From: Romanomermis culicivorax
Taxonomy: Eukaryota > Nematoda > Enoplea > Mermithida > Mermithidae
Assembly: GCA_963922205.1 (NCBI GenBank)
Contig: CAWUHX010000040.1
Location: 1,179,405-1,243,404 of the forward strand
Direction of reading: 5' to 3'
Length of the DNA stretch: 64,000 bases
In this document: piece after piece, positions 46,771 through 58,395 of the stretch
Layout of the letters: each line of letters starts with the position of its first letter
How positions within the stretch are numbered: the stretch's first letter is position 1
Notes under the pieces: model-generated
Databases searched by the model: none
Told to the model about the DNA's origin: nothing
Seen by the model: the letters and a program-made list of their open reading frames with translations, nothing else
Position numbers and translations under genes: made by a program

Positions 46771-49530
46771 TTAAGAAAAAATACAAATATAAATACGAAG
46801 ATTGCTATTCTTCTTCCCCAAATCCCATTCCAACACGTTGAAAATTTGCTTGCTTATGACAATGCCACCCGACGTAGTATCGTTATTGGTAAAAATCTGA
46901 AATTCAAATTCTTGAAAAAAAAACACAAACGCAATGTTGAAGAAAAATGATACCCGGTAACCCCATTTATCATTGTAGGGTGATGGGAAAATTGACAAGG
47001 TTCTAGCATTACGTTTGTGTGGAAAAACGTTTTTTTCTTGGTTGGCAAAAGCCTCCTTGATGAAAGCTTCAAATCCTATAAAAAAATGACGTTTTTCAAA
47101 TCAAATGTTGAAAAAAACTCATTTTTTCAGTTTAAAATCTTGTATACGTGAGCGTGATACGACAAACTTGATCGACTGAGGATTATGTTTATCACGGTTG
47201 CTCTTGCCCAAAATCAAATCAAAATTGTGAAAGTTATCACCACCGTATTCGAGTTGCAAGGTTAGGGTGGTATCGTGATGTTCACCCGCCTCCCATTGTA
47301 TACCATTATTGGAAATCTACATTATTGAAAATATTACATTTGAATCAACATTTTAGGTTATTGCGAAACTCACTTTTTTAAATGGTTTGCATGGTTTAAC
47401 GACAGCTAGAAAGTACCAGTTATGTATTAAGTAATGATATTAACCCTTAACCGGGCAATAGGGTCAAATTTGGCTCGACCCAAAAAAGATCAAAGAATCA
47501 TGTTGTATGATGATTCTTCAATCTTTTGGATGATTTTTATGGTTTAACGCTCCACCAGAGGTAGAGGATGTTGAAAAATCAGTTAAAACAAGTGTCAAAA
47601 CAATATAATGCTGCCTAATCACAGGAAACCTGTGAAAACCAAGTTCTCCCTGAGTGCCATCTAATAAATCTTCTACAAGATCTTGTTGTAGTGTATTTCC
47701 ACCGATTTGTAGGATTATGATCAGGTTTGTCCTTTTCTCGGAGAGGCCTGCAAGTACAAAGTCGAGTGAGTGACGTGGACCATCTGGGGACGTCTTACTG
47801 TAGCACAAATCGGCACGTGTGCGTCGGATTGGCTCTCTCATTATTAGTAGTATATGTTTTTGCATTGGTGCGCCTTCCGGTGGGCAAAGTATATTCGTGT
47901 TTTTCCCCCCAGCACGTGGGAGTTTTATATTATTCTTGCGTACACACGTTTTGTATGCGTAAGTGTCCTTTGTGTTAGATAAAATCTGGAAAAGATCTTC
48001 CCCTCATTCTCATTACGTAATAGGGAGACAAATTAAGAAACTAGGTTTTTTTACTTTGTGAGATGATTGTTGTCGGGTTTAAGTACACTAATTAAGTAAT
48101 TAATTGGGTAAGTGTGGGTGTTGGAAATATGTGCATTAAGGAAGCATTCTGGAACCCACTCCTGCCTTTACCCTCGAAATCCCGACTACATTAAAATATA
48201 TCAATCTCTGCCTAATGGGATTATCGAATTTGAGTGTGATAGAATTGATTAATTGGCAATAAAAAAATTAAAGAAATCTGATAAAATGAGTGTAAAAACT
48301 GTCTGATGCTGCCTAAGCTCGGAAAACTGATAAATATTGAGTTTCTGATATAAATATCTATAAATATTCGATAACTATCGATAAATATAGAGTTCTTCAC
48401 CTTGTGCAGAATGAGTGTTTCAAGTTATTAAATGTGATCCACCCTAGGTAAAAATGGTTGGAAAATCGAATAATACAGGTTTCAGTAGGTATCACCAGGG
48501 CCTAAGATCAGAAATTCAAAGGGAACCAAGTTTTTGAGAGCAGCGCTAAAAAAACAAAAAACCCAAAAAATTTCAAAACCGAAAAAATTTATAATAATAA
48601 TAATAATATTACTGATCATATCAATTATAACAATGATTAATTAACATTCATTAATTAATTCATTATCATAAGGTATAATGAATTAATCTTACTAGTTATT
48701 ACAAAGAGAACTTACCACAAGCTTCGACAATATGTATGCTGTCGCTACCCTTATCAATAACAAATATGTCATAACCATCCTCGTCATTTATATATGCTCC
48801 GAATTGAGGTTGGCCATTGAAAAAAATCTGCAAAATGTGACAAGTGGTGATTTTTTCTTCGAAGAATATTTTAAACTTTTTACATGATATTTCCGAATGC
48901 TAACTGCTTCTATCGTCAACTGTTCAATTTTTTGTTGAATTTTAAAGCGTACTGGTGAAAGTATCCATTTATCTTGTTTATGGGTGTGCAACTGCGCATC
49001 TCAATTTATGAAATAAATAAATGTAAATGTAAAATAAACATAAATATAAATATAATAAAAATCGACCAATGTGCACTTACTGCCGGCTTTGGATGAAATT
49101 TTCAAAAAATTATTCGCAACTGCTGTATTTTTTCATTTGAAAATTATTTCTTGTTCCCGAGGCCCAAAGTGATCAAATTTGATAGTTAGATTGACTCGAG
49201 GTGTGATCGTTCCATCCCATACCAGCTTCGTTCCTTGGGATTCGATAGACTATGAAATAGATTGTGTTGACATTAATATAGTAACACATGTAATATTATC
49301 TTTTACCATTGAACTCATGCAATTTTGGTGACCTAGAAAAAATTGAAACAGGTCAAAACTAACTTGAATTATTATTATTGAAAGAAAAATTTTAATAATT
49401 TAAAAAATCATTTTATTTATAATTAACTCTAATAAAGCTCACCAGCTGGGGCAACATTTTGAGTTAAACTCTCCATGATGGAATGGAATAGAACTATGAT
49501 GAATAAGAGTTTGGATACTGATTCGGGCAT
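46771..49530 (-). CDS. two-domain galectin-like secreted protein, nine exons, one in-frame TGA
   Basis: Exons in coding order: 49530-49443, 49332-49307, 49249-49081, 48972-48884, 48827-48716, 47405-47374, 47316-47148, 47075-46954, 46896-46771. All are GT/AG and all phases fit: 933 bp to a TAA. The ATG follows TTTTCAG directly (likely trans-splice site) and opens a signal peptide (SKLLFIIVLF). Exons 3-5 and 7-9 encode two related domains; exons 3 and 7 are both 169 bp with equal phases, so the gene arose by internal duplication. Domain 1 has HFGPR (galectin HFNPR), KWILSPVRF and YHIFFNG; domain 2 has YRIFTNN. Galectins bind beta-galactosides, but the sugar-contact residues are only partly kept. 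TGA at codon 77 (49133-49135) interrupts exon 3: pseudogene, allele or sequencing error. Intron 5 holds an LTR A copy. Gene structure is firm; the galectin call is inference. Confidence 0.72.
47684..48203 (+). mobile_element. solo LTR, family A, copy 3, in an intron (520 bp)
   Basis: TGTTGTAGTG...ATATATCA with duplication atct (47680-47683 and 48204-48207). It lies in intron 5 of the minus-strand galectin-like gene, antisense to it. Confidence 0.85.
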
Positions 49531-49539
49531 CTGAAAAGC
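49531..49539 (-). promoter_or_regulatory. probable spliced-leader acceptor of the galectin-like gene
   Basis: The minus strand reads TTTTGCTTTTCAG immediately before the ATG. With no upstream exon needed and the previous gene ending about 140 bp away, a trans-splice acceptor is the simplest reading. Confidence 0.5.
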
Positions 49540-49669
49540 AAAATTTTTTATGCTTGTATTCTTCTCAAGAGCGAATTAGCGAAACAAATAAAGTACTAAA
49601 TCCTGTAATCTGCTATCCTATAAAATGGAATGTTTGATTAGCTAGCTAAATATTAATAACCCTATTTAT

Positions 49670-49841
49670 TTACGTAACAGATAAATTTGTGATTGATTTT
49701 ACTTCACAAATGTAGATGTGTTTGGTTGTACCAGGAAATTGTTTGCAATAAGGAACATAGAATCCCATACACGGAGAAAAATTTCTGAAAATAGATGTTG
49801 CGCAATCACAAGTTGCTAATTCATTGAAAAGATGTCGATTT
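49670..49841 (-). CDS. last exon of a secreted cysteine-rich protein
   Basis: After a TTTTCAATTGCAG acceptor, 56 codons run to TAA, with cysteines in CDC, PC, YC and IC (NRHLFNELATCDCATSIF...PYCKQF). An AATAAA overlaps the stop region (complement of 49665-49670). Upstream exons were not located in the AT-rich sequence beyond 49870. It ends about 140 bp before the galectin-like start on the same strand, as in nematode operons. Family unknown. Confidence 0.58.
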
Positions 49842-49869
49842 CTGCAATTGAAAAGTTCAGTCAACATCC

Positions 49870-51834
49870 AATATAGGGAAATATTTCACGTGATGAGAGC
49901 GTTCAAAATGCCTTTGGCAACAACGTTTTGTATAATAACCATGAAAAGCTGACAGTTTACCTATTGTTTGAGCATAACAAACTTATTCGAACTATTTAAT
50001 AAAGTGTGAAATGGAAAATAATAATCCATATAATGGAACATGGAAACTTTGTCCAAATTGGTTTTACAATTTGTTCACATTTTACATTTGATCAGTTTCT
50101 CAATTTTTTGATTTTTGAGTTTTTTTCCAATTTTTATTGATTCTCGCCAATTTCCAATTTTCCAAAATTTCTTTTTAATTTTTCAATTCTTTGAACCTTT
50201 CTATTATTTTCAATGTTTTAAATTTTACAAGTTTACAAGGATATTTATACCAATTTTCAATTTCTTTACTTATTTCAAAAATTTACAAGTTTCAGAATTT
50301 TTCAAAAAATTTTATTAATTTACAAGAAAAATTTTCAAATTTGCAACTAACTTTCTGAAGAAAATCACTTTGCATTCAAATTTAAAAAATAAATTGCACG
50401 ATTTTAGGAAAAAAGTGAATTTCAAGCGAGCTGAAATCTGTGACAAAATTTGATGAAAAGTTGGGAAAATTTTCCAAAATTTTTTCTAGGTTTCTCAATT
50501 TTTTTTCACTCTTTTGTTTTCAGTTGTGCAATTTTTGAAAATTTCAGCAACTTATAATTTTTACTAAATTCATCAAACATTTAGAAGAAGGAAAATAAAA
50601 AAAATATATATAAATAAAATGGTGAATTCATTCTTTATTGTTTACTCACTAGAAAATAAAACAGGAAAATTCGGAAAAAAATCTCTCTTTTCTCCAGGTT
50701 TGTTTGCCACTTCAGCGACCATACATTTTTTCCTGGTTGTCCTTCAAGCATTGCCAATAGGGTATACATTTATTGTTTGTATCTCCGACATAGCCGTCTT
50801 TGCAATGACATGCTTTACTGTCACATAGCATCAAACTCTTCATCCAATATAAATGTTGACAGAGCTGTAAAAGAAGATTATCTACTTAAGCTCCACCCAT
50901 GGGAGTGGCTATCAAACTCCACCCTCCAAGGAAGGTCACAACACATTTTCATCGGTCAGAAATTAAATGAAGCTCCACCCACGGGTGTGGCTAAGAAAGA
51001 CGACCAGTAGAACTCCGCCCAAGCTCTACTAAAAAATTGAACAATGCTCAAAAAAGTCGAGAATCTCTTCACCAGAAGGTTGCAGGTAGCAAAAAGTTTA
51101 AAGGAAAAATGACAGTAGACAATGGAAAATTCACATTTTCGCATTCTTCTAGTCTGTTTCTAGATTTCTATCATAAAATTTTCTATTTTATGCTAACAAA
51201 TTTAGAATTTTACAGAAGAAATTTAGAATTTTGCAGAAAGAAAAATTAAAAATTCTATTAGAAAATTCTGTATTCTAAACTAAAAAATTAGAATTGGAGG
51301 CACTTTGCTATTTTACAAAAAAATCTAGAATTTCACAACAAATTGAAATTTTGCAAAAAATTGAAATTTTACAAAAAATCGACTTTGCAAAAGAATGTAG
51401 GATTTTAGACAAGAATTCAGAATTTTGCTGAAAAATAATCACAATTGTTCACAATAAGTAGAATTTCAAAATAATTTATAATTTTAGAAAAAAAATTTAT
51501 TTCGAAAAAATTAGAATTCTACAAAGGAATTAAAAATTTCACAATGGAAAAATTAAAACTTTAAATAGAAAAAGTAGAATTATAAAATAATTCGGAGATC
51601 TGGATTTTCACATGAGAAAAATAAAATTTAGAGAAAAAAATTGAATTTTTTTAAAGAAGTCAGAATTTTATCAACGAAAAATTATAATTTCACAAAAAGA
51701 ATTGAATTTTATAAAAAAAAATTTCAGTTTTACAAGAAAAAATAGTATTTTACAAAAAATTAAGAAATTTTGCGGAAAAATCGAATTTTATGGGAAAAAT
51801 TTAAATTTTAAAAAATTGGCATTTCATAAAAAAT
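49870..51834. repeat. AT-rich low-complexity stretch
   Basis: Dominated by aattttac / aaaaatttagaa words, especially 51150-51830. 50880-51030 has repeated actccacccatggg-like words shared with 45265-45330. No gene visible. Confidence 0.55.
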
Positions 51835-52128
51835 TTAGAATTTTATAAACGCAGGAATACCTTGCAATGTCATGAATTTTTCGAATTTGTTAAACCATTC
51901 AGATAGATTCTCACCCAAAGAACCTGAGAACAGAGAAGGTGGTCGTATGCCTAAAAGTGGATTAAAATGCAAGCTTGCTCTGCGGATCTCATCTGTAGCA
52001 TGATTGAGGGTTAGATTTTGCAGTCCATCATTAATATCATTGAATCCCTGATTGTTGTCTTCTAATTGTGTGGTATCTGTGATCCTCTCTGTAAGCAAAA
52101 TGAGTCTCTGCTGTAGGATCATAAGCAT
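51835..52128 (-). pseudogene. retrotransposon gag-like fragment
   Basis: 97-residue frame with RPPSLFSGSLGENLSEWFNKFEKF, the wording of a Ty3-type gag start (P-x-F-x-G-x3-E-x2-x-W-x3-F). It is cut off on its 3' side by AT-rich low-complexity sequence. It lies 52 bp from LTR A4, but that LTR has its own target duplication, so whether they belong together is open. Confidence 0.55.
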
Positions 52129-52179
52129 TGTGCCTGTGGTGTTTTTAATGATGTCTTTGTGGTGTTAGATTGATGATCT

Positions 52180-52722
52180 TGTTGTAGTGTGTTTTCCACC
52201 GATTTTCATCATTTTGTCAAACCGCGCATGAGGCTTGCAGGTGCCAAGTGGAGTGAGCAACGCAGACCATCAACAGTCCTCTTACTGTAGCGCACGTCGG
52301 TACGCGTGCACTGTCTCTCTCATTGTGTATTATTCTTGTGTGTTTTGTTATAAGGTGTGCCCCGCTGGCCACTTTATCTCTACTCGCTGCCTCCCCACAC
52401 GCATATCTTTATTTGTTTTCTTTCCGGTGCGTGGGAGTGACTCGTCTGTATTCTCGCCCCATTTCACTTGTAAGTAAGTGTTTTTCGATTTGGTAAGATA
52501 AAATTAGAAAAGGTCTCTCCTTTCCGGTTTATATTTAATTGGGGAGACAATTAAGGAAACATCTTTTCCTTAATTCGTAGGGTTATTAGTGTGGGGTTTA
52601 AGTACAATTAATTAAGTTAATTGGGTAAGCGTGGGCGTGGGAAATTCGTACATTAAGGACGAATCCTGGGATCCCAATCCTGCCTTAGCTCATCAGTCCC
52701 CGAGTCATTTCAAACCACAACA
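52180..52722 (+). mobile_element. solo LTR, family A, copy 4 (543 bp)
   Basis: TGTTGTAGTG...CCACAACA with duplication atct (52176-52179 and 52723-52726); full-length match to the other A copies. Confidence 0.86.
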
Positions 52723-52912
52723 ATCTGAAACTGATAGCTGTGGTCGGTAAATGATTTGCTGAAACTGATAACTCAAGGATCATTTTCGACGAACTTGATT
52801 CCTGTTTAGCGTAGGATCCAGTCTGCTGCTTCAGAAAAATCCCAACAAAGTCCTGCTCCTCAGGGATTCTCCTCGGGATAACACAAACAAGATCCAATGT
52901 AGCCTCGCCTAA

Positions 52913-54059
52913 TGTTAAGGAGTGCCTCTAACCTTTCCTTAATGGAATATGATATTTCATTTATTCTGTCAGAGGGTGAATTCCTCTGACCTTTGGTCCT
53001 CTATCTATTATAATTTTTATTTTTTAGAATTCTTTGTTGCTAAAGTAAGTTCACTTTTTATTAGGTAAACAAAACTGTCAAAACGGTTTGTGTCACATTG
53101 TTTTTGGTACAAAATCTATAAATGGATGAGAATTTTTTTCATAGGCGATTTTTAGTTGTCGTTTGGGATCACTCATTCATCATATATATATATACCGTGG
53201 GCATCCTACTCCATCTAATGCCGTTCAGCCAACGTTCAATTTTGATAGTAGTGAGTGTTTTCTTCATTGGACGGTTCATTGTGTCCCTCAGTATTTTAGA
53301 TTGTGTCACTTGGTTTGCTTCCTTTCGGGAAGAGGTGGTGTAGGACTCCAGTAGAGTGGACCAGGGTTTTGTGACTCTTGGTGCAGACCTTGGTGGTATT
53401 TGACATTGTTTGACACATTTGTTGTTCTCACCTAACTTTCATTGTGTTTTGTTCTTTATTAATAACTTCGTTCTATCACTGTCTTTGGCTAGGTACTGTG
53501 TTTCTCTCTCTCTCTCTCTGCCACAAGTCTCGCCAGGTTAGCGTCAGGGTAAGAACCCAGACAGGATCTCCCAAGAACCACATCCAGGTAGCCAGGGTAT
53601 ATGACGGCTTATATTACAACAATTCTCCAATGTACACAAATCACCACAGAATAATCCCGAAAATAATAATCATCAGAATAACAAGAAGAATAATCAAATA
53701 TCTAAAAATGTTTTCTTCTTATAGTTTCCTATCAGGTTTGGCCTAGATTACTCACAAGGTTATGTTTATCAGTTTCATGAAAGTTTACTGTAGTCGCTAA
53801 CCCAGGGTAGCTAAAAGTTTCTCATGATTCCTAAGCGTGGATTGCTGGCCGAGACTACCTGCAGTTTACTTTTGATTAGAATGGTCAACATGAACTTGAA
53901 CAGAATTTTTGGACAGGCTTGTTGGTTTCTGCAATAACAATTATAATAAATTAAAATACAAACGTGGTTGCTCGAAATAATATTTTGTTTCTCAATAAAC
54001 AAACAGCATGAAAAACAAGACGGAATTTCGTTTCGGTGAAATGGTTGCTCTTTGTCACA
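52913..54059 (-). mobile_element. LTR, family C, copy 2 (split by LTR B3)
   Basis: TGTTAAGGAGTGCC...TTTGTCACA on the plus strand, aligned with the gypsy 3' LTR at 36320-37011. Flanks ctaa and ccaa match in three of four bases. No internal region is attached, so probably a solo LTR. About 488 bp without the insertion. Confidence 0.7.
52967..53621 (+). mobile_element. solo LTR, family B, copy B3, nested in C2 (655 bp)
   Basis: TGTCAGAGGGTGAATTCC...ATTACAACA with a perfect duplication attc (52963-52966 and 53622-53625). The paralogous site at 36358-36376 (gatatttcatttattctcc) is uninterrupted, directly showing the pre-insertion state. TATA-like tctataaatgg near 53115. Confidence 0.93.
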
Positions 54060-54286
54060 CCAAGAAGCAGAACCCATAACATTTTGAGATGTGAAGTGAA
54101 GACTTTTGTGAATTTGTAGTCTTCTCATGGTGTAGAGTGATTTTTAACTTGAGCATATATCTAAGAGGTGTATGCTGATCCTAAGTCTAAGTGTATCCTA
54201 TATGTTTCCAAAATTATTATATCTTGCAGAAGATGGATTAGTGCTATCAACCACCAACATTTATGGAATCGATCTGTTGTGCAGGT

Positions 54287-54905
54287 TTTTCCTTAGGATC
54301 AAGAAAAGATTGGATTCTGGTCTGAACTGAGCTAGTTAGAGCTAATTCCTTGGCTAGGTCACGGAGATCGCCCAACAGTTCTGTTCCCCTGACCTGGCAA
54401 CAACAATAAATAACTTACATTCGGTTGAGGGGCCTCACAACGACATCTCACAGTCTCCCAGGAGAGAAAGCTTCCTCCTCAGGACTGAACCCACTTGCAG
54501 GATCTCTGTAAAGGTCTTACTGTTGCTTGGCGACAGCAAGAGTTGGGGCCTGGGCCTCTGGCCCTTTGCCTTAATGGGAATATCGGATCTAAATGATAAA
54601 TATATCAATATAAAACAATGAATATTAAAAAGAATGTGACTGTACCACTAAGTAATATGTTAATTAACTTGAAAGGGCTGGTGAAAGGTTTATTGGCCGC
54701 CAGCACTAGTATCGAAAAATATAATAAAAATATTGACAATGATTTATCATCATCACTTCCCTCTTTCCGTCTTTCCATGGTGCTCCACTTCTATGCAAAT
54801 GTCTGCGCCGCTGGTCATCCCTTTCCTTGATTTGCATGTCGACTGCCCATCACAACTTTGCCATCAACAGGGTGCCCAACAGATCAATCAACATTTACAG
54901 AATCT
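54287..54905 (+). repeat. dispersed repeat G, copy 2
   Basis: Aligned with 23365-23960 throughout, including ctggtctgaactga, gcctgggcctctggccctttgc and the octamer pair ATGCAAAT (54793-54800) / ATTTGCAT (54830-54837) with the same 29-nt gap. Confidence 0.68.
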
Positions 54906-57119
54906 TATCATTGATTGTAACAACCGGAATTGGATTGAATTTATGTATGGGCATTCATACAATTTCGACTTTTATAGCTGTCAGTTGTGCTGATTGCATG
55001 GAAACAATAATGTATGATTTGTAGTGCTTTTGCCTAGAGCTGTGGCTATTGATTTTTTAATTTTTCATCAAAGTCTTGAGTTTTGGGTTTTTTCTTTATT
55101 TTGTGTTTCAAAATTCTCTTTCCTTCCTTTTCTTGTGCAATAAAAGTAAATAAAAATTTTTTTCACTCTTCTACATAAAAATAATACAGCATCAGTAGTT
55201 ACAATTTGGCCGATTTCTTTTATCTCAGTGTGCTTTGTTTTGGTCTCATGCCTGAAAAATAACGTGCTTTGTGTTGCATGGTGCTTGCGACGCAGCAGCT
55301 TCCTTTGTGCCTTTGAATTTGATGAAGTTCTGCGTTTTTATATTTATTTTGCATTCCGACTCAATAGAGCTTGTTTTTGATGCAGGAGTGTCTGATGTCA
55401 GCAATGAGCTAGCATTGCAATAGTTTTTAGTGAACTAGATAGGTGCACCTTGTGTTTTCTTCTGCGAGAGGTAACCTTACGCAAGGCTGGCCATCTCCAT
55501 GTATGCACGGTGCACCCTACCCAATAGGATACAGCTCTGATACAAATCGCATGAAGCTTACATATTGTACCATATGCTGCAATGACGAGGATACTGCTTT
55601 TCAAATGTCTTGGATTCCATGATTTATCTTTTTTATTCTCTGAAAAAAATTGCAATCCAGAAGACATTCAAGTAGGGTTTCAAACAGTCTTCCAAGATGA
55701 AGTTTCCTAACTTATCCAGATGATAAAAATTGTGGTTGTAGTGGTGGTGTCAAATGCAGGTCATGCCACTTGATGAACAGCAGGGTATATCACTACAACA
55801 CCCCTCTGTCCTTCGAGGAGGAAGTGCCTTGGATGGTCATTAATGTTGTATGCCCCAAATCCACATGGTCAGCGCATCAGAAAAATTGGGCTTTATGAAG
55901 GACTCAAACCCTCGACATTCTGCCTACGAGGCAGAGACATTACCCACTGCACTAACTGAGTCAGGTTTATTGATCAGCAATTGTGAATGTAGTGGTGGTG
56001 GTAATGAATGCAGGGAATGTGGCCTGATGAACAGCTAGACATACCACTTAAACAGGATGTGGTTATAAGCCAGTATTTTTAGAAAAACTAGAGAGAAAAT
56101 TAGGATACTAATGGGGATGTGGAAAAATATTCTTTTCAAATGTTAAAACTAACTCTATACGAGTTTCAACTATTCTCAACAACATTATTTTTGAATACAG
56201 CAAAGAGGAAACCCTTTTGAAGCTGAAACCACTCTAACTGCATCCTAGTTGAAGCTGGAACCACTGGAACCTCCTCTCAGGTACAGCTCGAGCCAGCCAG
56301 AGTAACCAGAGGCAGGGCTTTCTTACTGTATCAAGTTCAAGATTGTACCCTCCAAGAATGCCCATCGGCGTAAAGACTTGGCTGTCAGTCATGCTACTCA
56401 TATGTCCACTCTGAACAACCATGAGTGAACAGGGATCGTCAAATGTTTTAGGTGGTATCATTCATTACTTCAACGAAAGACAACCAACTTCCCCCAATCC
56501 GATTATGTGCCATTATCACTGTATCCATAAGCGGATGCAGGAATAAACTTGAATAAACCCAAATTGATAAGGAACAAAACTGTCGATCATTTCCAGAACT
56601 ATGGATGGTAGTCTCGTTTGAGTGACCAGTGGTCACTAACTGTCCATTGAGTCAAATGAATGACCCAACATCACTCACTTTACAATAGTCGGCACAAATA
56701 AAAGCCCTCATATGCAACTTCTAGACAGATGCTGGACTGCATTTAGAAGTCCTCAATTCAGACCACCAGAGAGTGAGCTGAGATTCAGACCCAGTCTCGG
56801 GTTTTACCTGTAACTACCTGCTCAGCTAGCAAAATCTCACACTGAGTTTTACCCATTCGATCGGGCTTTGAATCCAGAGCTGTGTGAGCTGGAGTTTTAT
56901 TTTGTCCAAAAATTTTGGTTCTGGGTGGCTCTTGCATCACATTTTCCACGTGGATCATGGCAGTTTCAGTCGTGGTTCTAGAGCTGATTGAATTTCAGTC
57001 CAGATTTTACCCAAATTTCTAGAAAATATGGATTGATTTTATCAGATGGTTGACAAAGGGTTCAAAAACTTTGAATGCCAGCATTTCAGGAAATTTAGTA
57101 GTTACATGAGTGTATAGGA
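54906..57119. other. gene-free stretch with a tRNA-like fragment
   Basis: No coding signature. 55885-55965 on the minus strand reads like a tRNA-derived segment (ttagtgcagtgggtaatg and gggtttgagtcc), probably a SINE remnant. The repeated words gtagtggtggt and atgaacagc (55740-55780 and 55990-56035) suggest a small local duplication. Confidence 0.4.
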
Positions 57120-57123
57120 ACAA

Positions 57124-57611
57124 TGTCTGGGTTGCCACAGGTGCATGTGTTCAGCTTCCGGCATTGGTGTGCAGGTGGTAGGACAGGGCGAAAAGTGGTG
57201 TAAAAAGAAAAGAAAATTTACATAGAAGGATGTGGCCACTGTTTTCACGAGTTTTGTGTTTATTTGGCATTTGGAAAATATTATGTTTTTATTGGGAGCA
57301 TGGCCACCAGTTGTCTTACTTATAATTATTTTTATTATTTTGTGGCGTCGCCCATTGCATACCCACACAAGTTGGACGGGTAACTTGTATTGTTTTGTGA
57401 GCGTAGTGGAGGCTCTTATAAGATTAGGAGTGGAGACTCGTGCCATGGTGTTCTGCCTGAGGTTTGGTGAAGTACTGGCGTGTATCTGGTGAAACCTGTG
57501 AGATAGTTTTTAGTTTATTGTTTTTGTTAGCCTGTGGTCAGAACTGTTGCAACTTCCTTTGTCTAAACCCAAAGGTCGGTTACAGCATTTTTAACCCACA
57601 GTAGCCTAACA
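57124..57611 (+). mobile_element. solo LTR, family F, copy 2 (488 bp)
   Basis: TGTCTGGGTTGCCAC...GCCTAACA with a perfect duplication acaa (57120-57123 and 57612-57615); matches 29346-29857. Confidence 0.88.
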
Positions 57612-57615
57612 ACAA

Positions 57616-58377
57616 CACAAAATACAACATTCTGCATTAACATGCAATATTCCCCATCACTGTAGAAAGTATGGAACAAATGAGTCAACATCAAACTGAC
57701 GACTTGCCCTAAAACTCTACCACAATGCTAAAAATATGAAAGATTAATGTTGACCTAGTTGGTTAGCTGACCTTTGTAACATAAAAATGTATGTTGGCTT
57801 GATGCCTGCGAATCTTGAAAAGATTGTCAACCAAAACATTGATCATGAAACAAAAAATTCACAATTCCCTTGCAAAACCCTACAACAAAAGCTATCGAGA
57901 GTTTTCAAAGTTTTAGCCTTCCATGTATAAACATTCAAAAAATTTACAATTTCCAAAAAACGAATTTCAAAGTCTAAGATTTTACATACATAAAACCTTA
58001 GGGGTTTAGGGTTCTACATATAAGAATTTTTTATAAAACTGTAATACCCATAAAATGTTTTTCAAAGTTTAAAAATTATTTACAAATCTGAATTTTTTTT
58101 TTATTTTCCACAAATGCTAGAGATAAGAATATTTCTGGAGGACTGATTCTTGTTTTTTTAGCATTTTTTGCCATACAACATCTTACATTTTTTTCATTAA
58201 AGTTCTAAGCTTGTTGAATTTCTGATAACGAAATTTCTCCTGGGTCTTATGTTTATTCTCAAGTCAGCAAATTGACCGTGATAAGGAGCAAGTATTTATT
58301 ATAAGTTGACAACATCATTCATTTTTGAAAAAATTTTCAAGGTATTTCATAGAGGCTGAAAATTGTTTTTCAATTTT
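57616..58377. other. upstream region of the cysteine-rich peptide gene
   Basis: AT-rich; no repeat recognised. It must hold any promoter of the peptide gene, but no TATA box at a meaningful distance stands out, as expected if the 5' end is trans-spliced. Confidence 0.35.
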
Positions 58378-58379
58378 AG
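58367..58379 (+). promoter_or_regulatory. probable spliced-leader acceptor of the peptide gene
   Basis: TTTTTCAATTTTAG ends at 58379, 16 nt before the ATG, with no upstream coding exon required. This fits trans-splicing but could also be an ordinary acceptor after a non-coding exon. Confidence 0.45.
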
Positions 58380-58395
58380 AATCGTTTAGTCAAAC

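Noticed and set aside
51835..52722. LTR A4 as the LTR of the adjacent gag-like fragment
   Set aside because: A4 has the same 4-bp sequence on both sides and no visible primer-binding site at the junction, so it reads as an independent solo insertion; not fully excluded.
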